Shown here piece by piece: positions 1-9,273 of a stretch of DNA of 64,000 bases (the first letter of the stretch is position 1; the number at the start of each line of letters is the position of its first letter). Origin of the DNA: Megachile rotundata. Lineage: Eukaryota > Arthropoda > Insecta > Hymenoptera > Megachilidae. The notes below the pieces were generated by a model. The model was not told the DNA's origin, searched no databases, and saw nothing but the letters and a program-made list of their open reading frames with translations. A program made the position numbers and the translations under genes. The DNA lies in contig NC_134989.1 in assembly GCF_050947335.1 (NCBI RefSeq), positions 4,333,501 through 4,397,500 on the forward strand. The letters run 5' to 3'.

Positions 1-1179
1 TATCATCAGTCGAATTTGGCCAATTTTTGCCTAAAATTTTTCTATGCCATATTTCTTTTGAGCAGTGTAGTTAAAAAATCTAATTACTCTCGAAGAATTA
101 TTTATTATAGAAATTTTAATACAGTAAAAAATTAATTTTGACTGATAATAAGATTAAGAAGAATAAAGAATATATACTAATTTTAATTATCATGTTATAA
201 ATCATTTTTACTTCATAGAAAATTACTAAAGTCCAGGATAATTCAGCAAACCTAAAGTGGACGCAAATAAACAATTTTAATAAATGAATCAAATATTAAT
301 AAATTAGTGAAATAGTCCTAAATTAATGTTTGACTATTAAAAAAATAATTTGAACAAATACATCTAATTTAATCTAAAACCTACTATACCCTACAGTTAC
401 ATAAGTAAATGCCCTAATGACAAATATACTGTAATATGCAGCCTTAAAGAATAAATATTCGTAATTGTTTTAATACTTCAGAAAGGAAATGATGTAACTT
501 CTTTTCCGTTGGCAATGCAACGTTGTCCAAGTTTTACCACAGCAGTTTACTTCCTCGAAGCACATTTGAATGAAAAATTTTGCAGCTGACATAAAGTGTG
601 CAGTGTATTTGTGGAAAATAATTTCCAACATATCTTATGTCAGTTTAACCAACACGTACTTTTGCAAGATTTTTCAACGGTACGTATACCTGTGTTTGGG
701 GCTTGAACGTTTTCGTTCTGTTGAAGATTGCAAGCAACTATGCAATCAATAATGCATTACTCTCTGCTTGCACCACCGGATCATATTTTACAATCTACGT
801 GTTCCTTCCGAACGCGTGATTCGGTAACTTCCCTAGATATATCTTCAAATATTCATAAATTTAATGTTTGATTTATTACTAAGTACTTCTGTTAATCATT
901 TTCCCCGTTCCTTTCACTATCTAAAATTAAACTGTTTTAATTTATCATTTATCACTCGTTATCAGCGCGTACTTTTCTTATTGGTAGAATTACAATATTG
1001 GTTTGAGGTACAATTTTAGTAAAAATGTGAATGTTGACTATAATTGGATTATAGTTAACCATTCTTTTGACTACTTACTTTTAATAGGGACTATAATAAT
1101 AAATTAGAAAATTTCGGGAACAATTATCAAAATTAATTAATATAATAATTGATTGATTTTTATATCAAATTTTGTGACA
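1..1179. other. AT-rich unique DNA, no gene seen
   Basis: This stretch is strongly AT-rich with dense stops in all frames. The one listed-length open frame, at 570-752, has no recognisable domain. I see no RNA gene or clear repeat here. Confidence 0.6.
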
Positions 1180-1905
1180 ATATAGTGTATGGCAATAAAT
1201 GCATGAAGATGCAATGATTAGTAATTTAACCTATGATTATAAAATGTCGAGCAATACAACGCGTCATAGCATTTGAGATGTGTCAATATTTATCGAGTGG
1301 TGATACAACGTGTGACAATAAAACGTAAGGTAATTTAACGCGAGGCTATATAACGTGTGGTAATAGAACGCGTTGTAGTATTCAACGTATGCCAACATTT
1401 GACGCGTGGCAATACTACGCAACACTGTTGAACGCGTGGCGATACAACGCGTAGCTATTTGACGCGTGGTGATTTAAGACGTGGATATACAAAGCTTGAT
1501 GATTCAACGTGTGAGTATACAACGTGTTGTAGCATTTGACGAGTGCCGACATTTAACGCATTGTAATTCAAAACGTATCGATACTTGGCACATGACAATA
1601 TAACGTGTGGTAATTCAACACGTGACACTTTAACGCACGTCTATACATAGCGATGCGTGGCTGTATAACGCAAGGCTATATAATGCATAGTAATTTAACA
1701 CGTTATGATTTAACACACGGCTACACAACGCTCTGCGCTGCAATAATAGCCGCGATGCCTCGTTATACAAATAACGCGTGGCTATACAATGCTCGGCGAT
1801 GCAGCGCGTGGCTATATAACGTGTGCTGATTCAAAAAATAACCAAACAATGCGTGGTGATTCAACGCATAAACTACGCAATGCATCGCAATGCAACCTAC
1901 AACGT
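1180..1905 (+). repeat. 15-bp minisatellite array 1 (AACGCGTGG orientation)
   Basis: This is a diverged tandem array of a 15-bp unit, approximately AACGCGTGGYTATAC alternating with AACGCGTGGTGATTC, so many neighbours pair into a 30-bp dimer. The phase is clearest at about 1430-1630. The CpG-rich ACGCGT core stands out against the surrounding AT-rich DNA, and many units have decayed through transitions (ACGTGT, ACACGT, ATGCAT). The edges are fuzzy: units are already recognisable near 1190 and fade after about 1890. An open frame at 1789-1992 is a by-product of the repeat. The reverse complement of the same unit makes up the array at 2464-3425. Confidence 0.85.
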
Positions 1906-2463
1906 TTTTTTCGCGTATATTATTGTAGTCGTTTCACGGTAAAACGAAAGAATGAGGGGATGAATTCAGTGGGAATGAGGGATGAAGGATGAACCGGAAA
2001 TATAGCAGAATACGCACGGTGTTCCGGGTTTTGCTTGGCTAGAAATTACGAGGGAGTTTCGTGCGGCTAGGTTGAAAATCCTAGGCATCAGAGCCGCGAT
2101 TGGTCGGCTTTTGCTGTCCGGCCACGATAATTGTCCGGTGATCCGAACCCGCGATTTCCGCGGATATTAACCCGAAGTTAACGCGATTTCGCGGTCGCAC
2201 GGACAGACCAATCACGTGGCATCCGGTAGCTCCGTCGCGCAGGATCAAAATTAACTGACGATCATTTCATGGGGAGATTCGGGACACAGTTTCTTTCTTC
2301 TGTCATCGTTAAATATATAATCAAATTATGATCAATGCAAATAATGTATTGTAATAGTGTATTTAATAGAATAGTAAAATGTGGACTAAAGGATACTTCG
2401 TTTAATTCATCGAATATTATTATGCGACAAGTAATCCCTCGCATTAGCTATCTTTGTAGATCA
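1906..2463. promoter_or_regulatory. GC-richer core between inverted minisatellite arrays, promoter-like
   Basis: From about 1990 to 2250 the sequence becomes markedly GC- and CpG-rich. It contains an inverted CCAAT box (ATTGG, 2099-2103), a direct CCAAT box (2208-2212) and, directly abutting it, an E-box CACGTG (2213-2218). CCAAT pairs bind NF-Y and CACGTG binds bHLH factors in animals, so a regulatory role is possible. No TATA box, coding exon or splice site was seen to anchor a transcript. It could equally be the preserved centre of a mobile element that spread the repeats on both sides. Confidence 0.35.
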
Positions 2464-3425
2464 AATATCGCATTGCATAATCGCGTATTGAATTACAACA
2501 ATTGATATTGTTGTATCGCCAGGTGTTAAATATTATTACACGTTGAATCACGACGTGTCAAATATCGCTATGTGTTAAACATCATCACGTGTTAAATATC
2601 GGCATTTATCAAATCGTTTCATTTGTTGTATAGTCATGCATTACATCGTCATACATCAAATATTGCTACAAGTTAAATATTGTAACGCGATAAATATCGT
2701 CATGCGCCGTACCGTTAGGTGTTACATCGCCACGGGTTTTATAGTCATACCTTGTACCGCCACATGTAGTATAGCCATGCGTTAAATATCACAACGTATC
2801 AAATATCGCCACACGTCAAATATTGGCACACGACAAATGTCGTGCTTCAAATACCATTACGCGTTGCATCGCCACGCGTTGCATAGTTACATGTTGAATT
2901 TCGATGCATTCTATAGCCGCGCGTCAAATATCATCACATATCAAATATTGTCCCGCGTTAAATATCACAATGAGTTTAATATCGTTATGCGTTAAATATC
3001 GCTATGCACCAAATATCGGCATACGTCATTTAATACTATGCGCTGAATTGCCATGTATTTTATAGTCACGCATTGTCATGTATTGTACAGTCGATTTATG
3101 ACGCGTTGTCTAACCGAGTATTATATCGCTATTAAATATCGCCACATATTAAATATTGCTATGCGTCAAATATTGCGACTCGACAAATATCGTCGCGCGT
3201 CATACCACTGTGTTGCATCACCGTGCGTTGTATAGTCAGGCGTTGAATCACGATGCATTGTATAACTACGCGTTGAATCGTTACACGTCAAATATCGCCA
3301 CGTATCAAATACCATTCGCGCTACGTCCTCACGTATTTTATAGTCTCACGTTGAATCACCACGCGTCATATGAAGAGCTACACGTCAAGTGTCGCCATTC
3401 ATCAAAGATTCTATATTCATCATTC
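2464..3425 (-). repeat. 15-bp minisatellite array 2, inverted relative to array 1
   Basis: The units read approximately GTTGAATCGCCACGC and GTTAAATATCGCCACGC, the reverse complement of array 1. A clean 30-bp dimer, GTTGTATAGTCAGGC plus GTTGAATCACGATGC, is visible around 3220-3280. Many units carry AAATATCG in place of GAATCACC, so this array has its own sub-variant. The open frames at 3053-3235 and 3156-3428 are repeat artefacts. The array fades into ordinary AT-rich DNA near 3420. Confidence 0.85.
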
Positions 3426-3841
3426 TAGTATTGAACTGATTTTAAGACCACCAAATTTATCTTTTTTTTCTTTAATTCTTGAACAAACAACCATTGCCTT
3501 TTGCAGCTTTATTACAAATAATTTATATTTCCAAATTTTTCTTTTTAACATATTTTATGAAGATCTAGCAAACTTTATGGTATTATTATTGTCAAACTGC
3601 TAGGCGACGAGCGTCGGTATAGTTTTTACCTCAAGTCAAACTTCAACAGTTTGATATTCATACTGAAATCAATTTTGACTTTTGCGGTTCTTGTCTCCTT
3701 CTCTTAATATTTTTTTCAACTAATTTAATAATTCGTTTTAACCAAGTTGCGTCCATTCCCAACAACACGTCGACCCCACTCCACATTTAAATTTTTGGCG
3801 AAAATATTCTTTTTAGACTGTTCAGATTCTCTCGTCAGCTC
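3426..3841. other. AT-rich spacer, no gene seen
   Basis: This is ordinary AT-rich sequence between the minisatellite and the TTAA-flanked MITE. The open frame at 3370-3603 begins inside the array and has no recognisable features. Confidence 0.5.
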
Positions 3842-3845
3842 TTAA

Positions 3846-4311
3846 GGGGTAACACCACTCTAGAGCCCGAAAAAGAGACCTAACTTTGACAATTTATTTT
3901 GGAAGAACGACAAACGCGTTTCGAGGAAAACGCGTTTGAAGTTTTATGAACATTTTAATCCTCAAGTTCTCTATTCGCCGCTAATCTGCAATGCCTGTAC
4001 CATACATTTGGCTATCCAGATCAGTCTTTGCCACCTTCTCTAGCTTTCTGGATGCTTCTGTTTGTTTTGTAGGTAACAAGTAAACGTATTATTTTAAATA
4101 ATAACAATAATATGAAAGCGATGAATTGCAGCATACCGCGCGAGTACTCAGTCCGCGCTCTAAGGCGCTGCGGCAAAATTGATAATTTAACCATTTAAAA
4201 TTTGTTTTCTACTATAAATCAAACGGCATTCCGTTCTTAAGACCCTAAAGTATCGTTTTAGCCAAAAAGAAAAAAATCGTCTTTTTGAAAATCCTAGAGT
4301 GGTGTTACCCC
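3846..4311. mobile_element. TTAA-flanked MITE with 18-bp TIRs
   Basis: The left end starts GGGGTAACACCACTCTAG (3846-3863), and its exact reverse complement closes the element at 4294-4311. TTAA flanks both sides (3842-3845 and 4312-4315), as expected for a TTAA target duplication of piggyBac- or Kolobok-type transposases. The element is 466 bp and has no transposase frame, so it is non-autonomous. It contains a short internal palindrome around AAACGCGTTT (3912-3942) and a CpG-rich patch at 4137-4175. The superfamily cannot be settled from the ends alone. The frame at 4187-4564 on the minus strand crosses its border and is not a gene. Confidence 0.75.
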
Positions 4312-4460
4312 TTAACAAGTCAAGTACAAAATTGTAGAGTCTGTAAAGAGGAAGTGTTCTTTTAAAGTGCAACAACCAACTTTCACTTATAAATAAATTG
4401 AACATATTTTGAACATATTGAACACATCTTGAACCAATTGTTAGTTCATTTTGTGTCTGA

Positions 4461-5370
4461 CAAGGAAATATATCGAACCGCGACACACCGATTTTAATGA
4501 AACTTATATGAAAGATAGTTCTCAAGAAAATATTTGATACGTATTTTTTTTTATCGGCCATCATTCACATTGAAGGGGTGAAAATAGCCCCCAAAGTTAA
4601 GGGCTGAAATTATATTTTTGGGAATATTTCCGGAATTAAAGGAGATAATTGGATGCTTTCTTTTGTAAAATGTTGGTCTTTAAATAGGGAATTTTTATGC
4701 GTAAAAAAATTTTAATAAACTTTATTTGCTTAAATAATATTTTGAAAATTTATAATTTTTGTTTAAATTTTTGTACTAAATGTTGATCTGTTTGCTTGCA
4801 ACTTTGTGTATGTAAACTATGGACAAAAATAGGGGATACGTGTTTTTGGAATTTGTTGTTTGTTGCAATGTTTATTAGATATATAATTTAATATCTCCTC
4901 CTGTGAAGAGGGGCAATCAGCATTTTTATTAAAAATATCATTATTTTTACAATCGTTTACAATATTCTAGACATTTTATACTTCTTCATATGCCGTTAAT
5001 TGATTTCTGAATAATTATTGTAAGCCTCGCAGGTATGAGCGTGACGCGGTTATGATCAACGCCGCGCCGTAAGGAACATAGGCTCTTATGGCCACTTCTG
5101 CTTTTATACCTTTACAGGCGTAAAGTCTTCAATCTAAATAAAATATTCAGAACTTCTGAAAACATTGGGATTTTTTAAGAAACTAAGAAAATAGAATTAA
5201 ATTAAATTATTTTTGAACAATATTGGCCATAAAAGCCTATGTTCCTTGCGACGGTGATTATAACCGCGTCACGCTCATATCTGCGACGCTACGCTTACAA
5301 TTTTCTTGAGAACTATCTTTCACATAAGTTTCATTAAAATCGGTGTGTCGCGGTTCGATATGTTTCCTTG
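4461..5370. mobile_element. Long-TIR MITE (family A, copy 1)
   Basis: The inverted repeats are about 70 bp (4461-4530 and 5301-5370), begin CAAGGAAATATATCGAACCG and differ at about two positions. TGA flanks both ends (4458-4460 and 5371-5373), suggesting a 3-bp target duplication. Inside the left arm the sequence matches the element at 26235-26662, for example the GGGGTGAAAATAG word at 4575-4587, so the two are one family. No transposase is encoded. The right arm is interrupted right after its CTCAAGAAAA segment by the nested MITE at 5017-5301. Without that insert the element would be about 625 bp. Confidence 0.75.
5017..5301. mobile_element. Palindromic MITE nested inside the family A element
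   Basis: Inverted arms of about 70 bp run from 5017 to about 5090 and from about 5226 to 5301. They share ATTGTAAGC ends, ATGAGCGTGACGCGGTTAT and AAGGAACATAGGC blocks, with one short indel on each side. The arms are CpG-rich, while the 140-bp centre is AT-rich. It abuts the right terminal repeat of the surrounding element exactly, so it inserted after that element. There is no coding capacity and the superfamily is unknown. A duplication of a few A/T bases is possible but cannot be told apart from the A/T context. Confidence 0.7.
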
Positions 5371-5373
5371 TGA

Positions 5374-6279
5374 GTAGTGTCATTGTTTCACAAAATCAAC
5401 TAATTCACGTCTTCATTAAGTTGAACCGTCAGTACACAACACCATTAATGATTCCTTTACTACCCTTACCTCTTTTTACGGAACGCGTATGTAGCTTACA
5501 GTGTTAAACGCATGTCACATGTCCTTGTATAAAGTCTGAAATAGTGTCCATTTATAAACGCGAGTTTCTTAGGCGGTTCTTTCCGTTATTCCGTGAGACG
5601 CCTCGAGATGCAGTTGCAGCTGGAACATCCTTTTCGTCGACGTTACCGTATGTTTATACACCTGTTCACACACTGGGCTGTTACGTTCGTGCACATATTA
5701 CCCCGAGTGTGACGAAATTACTGTACTTTCATAATGCGGAACGAAGTTCGCCTGTTTCTTTCGGCCATTCGACTTGTTTATACAAATTAATTTCCGGCTT
5801 TCATCGTTGACGCAGCACGAATGCATCTTCTTGCAAACGAGTGTCGCACTTATTCATTTTAATAATTTACCTAACCTAATTCTTGTACACGCTTGTTATT
5901 TGTAGACGTGGAAAATTGCAAGAGGGAATTAAAGTCGAATGATAAATTTTATACAATTTTAGTGCTTTGCGCTTTCACAATTGCACATTCCGTAGTACTT
6001 TAAGGAATTTTATAATTTTGTATTTAACAGGCAATTAGTAGTGAAATTGAGTTAATTTTAACAACGTATGTAGATTCCTACTTGAGAGAAATTGTAATAC
6101 GAAGCTGAAATTTGGTGTTAAATTTGAAATAATTAAAGTGCTTTACTAGTATGAATTTTGTAGCATTATATCTGTTAAGAGATTATTAACAGAATAGTAC
6201 TTCAGAATTTCATTTAGTACGCACTGAAATACACTGTATTACTCATTTTTAAATTATAAATAATGTCTGACTAATTAAT
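5374..6279. other. AT-rich DNA with a short GC-richer patch, no gene seen
   Basis: The patch at about 5540-5830 is open for 88 codons on the plus strand (5544-5810) but shows no domain, signal peptide or splice context I can recognise. The remainder is AT-rich with stops in all frames. A short CCTAACCTAA word (5868-5877) is a two-unit telomere-like match only. Confidence 0.5.
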
Positions 6280-6712
6280 AGGTAGAGGATTATGTATTGA
6301 AGTCGTTATTAAATTGTTGAAATTATTATCGTTATTAAAATTGTTGTATTATTCTTAAAATCATTAGCATTATTAACATTGATATTTTATTATTAAAATC
6401 AATATCATTAGTAAAATCGCTATTTTATTCTTAAAATCATTATCGTTTTTAAAACCGATATTTTATTATTAAAATCAACATTGTTGGTAAAATCCTTATT
6501 TTATGGCCATAGCATTATCGTTATTAAAATCAATATTTTATTGTTAAAATAAATATCGTCATTTTATTGCTAGAAACATTATCGTTATTACAATCGATAT
6601 TTTATTTTGCAAATGAATATTGTTATTAAAGTTGCTATTTTATTATTATTGAAATAATTATCGTTATCAAAATCGTTATTTTAAACTTATTATCGACATT
6701 AAAATCATGATT
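6280..6712. repeat. 38-bp imperfect tandem repeat
   Basis: The unit reads approximately GATATTTTATTATTAAAATC followed by an 18-bp half ending in AAAATC. About ten degenerate copies are recognisable. The clearest exact 38-bp phasing is in three consecutive units at about 6390-6500. Each unit is itself two related halves, so growth from an 18-20 bp ancestor is likely. Confidence 0.75.
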
Positions 6713-7634
6713 TCAACTCTGTATAAAAATTGCAGTAATTATGTATTAGAATGTATAGTACTAATTGAATGAGTTAAACTTTAATTCATGTATCTAATTT
6801 ATATGTAGGATTTAGAGTTTACGTACATTATTCATTGCTTTCGAATAGCAAATAGTACCCTCTTAAAAAATTTAGAAACCACGAAAATAATGATTTCTAT
6901 TTTAAGCTGAAGTTATAAATAAGCCAAAAATATCACGTTACTGTTGAAAACTTGATTGTATTGATTTATCCCTAAATTCTCAATCCCAAAATCCTAGTAT
7001 TTTAAAATTCGCTGATTGCTTTATCGTCAAATTTCAAAACTTTCATGTACTTGAATCTTCAAATTTTTGTATCCTCAAATTACTAAATTTCTAAATTCCT
7101 AAATTCACATATAAAATTCCTAAATAATATAATCTTAAAATTCTCAAATTCACGTAATTAAAAATTCTCACATTCCCAAATTTTGATTACCAAATTTTCA
7201 TATTTCCAAATCTAAAATTCTCAGAAGCCCCCAAATCATCAAATCTCTAAATACGCACAGAAGTCTCAGAACCCTAAATCTCCAAGTATCTCCCCGAATC
7301 CCTGAATCTCGAATATTCAAGTTACTGTTTATTTACCAACATATCGTATAACTTACTTCGGTAGCAAAGCATGATATCTACCAGCAACCACGGAACCATA
7401 AGTGAATCCGTTGTTTCGACTAACGTACACAACATTACAAGCGTACAGAGGCAGATTCTGAGCAGTTGCAACGTGCCGAGTTGCGTTCTAACGTCCAGCT
7501 CAGTTTACTTCGAGTTTCCCTGGAGGCCCTCGAGCTTTGTACACATATGGTTACATAAGTAATAATGTAGAGAAACGTTTCCTACCTCGTGCTTTCGGAT
7601 AGAAGGAACAAGTGGACCGAAGAATTAGGAAGTG
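6713..7634. repeat. AT-rich DNA with cryptic AAATTCC repeats
   Basis: From about 7030 to 7320 the plus strand carries dozens of short words such as AAATTCCTAAATTC, AAATTTCC and AAATCTC, with C but almost no G. No fixed period is maintained. The rest is unremarkable, and the 63-codon frame at 7371-7562 is not recognisable. Confidence 0.55.
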
Positions 7635-7680
7635 CAGTGAAGTCTCGATATAAGCGAATATGATCTACACGATGTAACCC
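7635..7680 (+). mobile_element. Solo pogo-like terminal repeat
   Basis: CAGTGAAGTCTCGATATAAG starting at 7635 matches, in direct orientation, the left end and, inverted, the right end of the MITE at 8987-9271. It could be the distant left end of a 1.6-kb element ending at 9271, or an independent fragment. No transposase fragment was seen between them. Confidence 0.45.
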
Positions 7681-8986
7681 AAAAAATTATGGGAGAAGAC
7701 CTCTGACACTGTTGAGCTCGTTACAAAATATTCATGAGGCAATGCTAAATGGAAATATGAAACCTCTTTATTTTTTGAATTGTTATGCTGTCAAATTTCA
7801 ACCGATAGCTTTTTAAAATTTTACTAATTAAAATGAAACTAAATATAATTTGAAACTATAATTTGAACTATGTTTACCGGTATAATTGGCGAGTACAGGA
7901 AATAGGCAGTGAAATAAAGTAATGATACTCAATTATGTTTTAACAGAAACTTTAATTTAACTTGTGAAGCTCGGTGTTAATTGCTCGTGTTCACCGTAAA
8001 GATGTTCGAACTTTGTAGGCGTTATGCACGCTTGTGTCAACAAAAAAACTAAGGTTCTAATACTCGAAGTACCACCCGATACTTCGGGGAAAAATGACTA
8101 AGTGTCTAGGTTTGAAAATGCTATGCTAGTTTATTTCTATGTCTAAGTTCTAATCGAGTGCTATTGGTATCTATGTTGTTTGCTTCAAGTTCTAGTTTGT
8201 ATCTATCTTGTTTTCTATCTGTTTAAAATGTCTAAATCTATAATCGATGTAACCTCGGTAGGGATGTTCTTGGCGGGGGAGGAATGTTCCGATTGGTTGC
8301 AAAAATTGTGGAAACTAGGGAAGGGAGGTGAAAGTTTCCGCCCTTCTTGGGTTTTTCTCAGTCGCCACCTATGACTAATTTTGGCCCTTGACCGTGGCAA
8401 GTAATAAAGTCAAGCAGCGCGCTGACCGTGGAAAAACATTCGAGAAATAACGGACTAGAAAGCTAGAAATGATGGTACCTGGTGACCATATGCGAAACAA
8501 AGGAACGAAAAAAGCTACGGTAAGAATCGCGGGTCTTTATGGCTTCATGAGTTTACTGCTGCCACGGAACGCTTTACAAAATTTCAAGGGATCGGCTATA
8601 AATCAACTAAAAGCTAAATACTATGAATTTGCAAACAAAGGATAAACTAAATATTCACAGTTAAATGTATGACAAATCTTAACACTCGGAAAGGCACGTC
8701 TTTACTCGTCAAGGAAAACCTCTTGAGTCGAAACTCCAACGTTAGTGAAAGATTACAACCCGATGATTTTTGTAGAAGACAACACTTATTTTGTTGAATA
8801 AATCCAACAACGAGTATAAACTTTGAATGTAGAGAAAGAGAGCGTTGTATATCAAATGCCTGTTATATTGTTTACAATGTTAATACATTGTAGTTCCTTT
8901 TTATACAACATTTTCCATCTTATATGACATTTTTTTTTATTAAACCCAACGTAATTTAAGTCACATTTACTTGTAATAACTTATTG
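7681..8986. other. AT-rich DNA, no gene seen
   Basis: This contains a slightly GC-richer patch at 8240-8420 open on both strands (8180-8374 plus, 8215-8400 minus). Neither translation has recognisable motifs, and they are mutual shadows. Confidence 0.45.
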
Positions 8987-9271
8987 GAGTAAAGTCCTCG
9001 GTATAAGCGACATGCTTGAAATTATAAGTATAGCAGTTTAATCAGAAAAATGTCACAAATATGTTGATAAAAGTTTCCTTACAATAAAATGAAAAATAAA
9101 GCAGTTTTATTCTTGTATTAACATTGTCCATCGATATACATATTACTATTACTATCGGCCACTTCCACTGCTTCTTTTTTTACCTTTAGCAAACTTTAAT
9201 TAATGTAGAACCTACACGATATAAGCACGAGTTTCAGATCCAAAAGGTTCGCTTATTTCGAGACTTTACTG
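8987..9271. mobile_element. MITE with pogo-like ends
   Basis: The right end, read inward, is CAGTAAAGTCTCGAAATAAG (from 9271 leftwards), with TA at 9272-9273. The left end reads GAGTAAAGTCCTCGGTATAA from 8987, with the initial C mutated and one extra base. CAGT ends followed by a TCGNNATAAGCGA word resemble pogo/Tigger-type Tc1/mariner termini. The 285-bp body is AT-rich and noncoding. The TA duplication is clear only on the right. Confidence 0.55.
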
Positions 9272-9273
9272 TA

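Noticed and set aside
1180..3425. CRISPR-like regular repeats
   Set aside because: Contiguous 15-bp tandem units without unique spacers in a eukaryotic sequence; this is a minisatellite.
3156..3428. 90-codon frame in minisatellite array 2
   Set aside because: Translation of a 15-bp tandem repeat, whose length is a multiple of three and so keeps frames open.
4187..4564. 125-codon minus frame
   Set aside because: It crosses from one MITE through a spacer into another and has no transposase motif.
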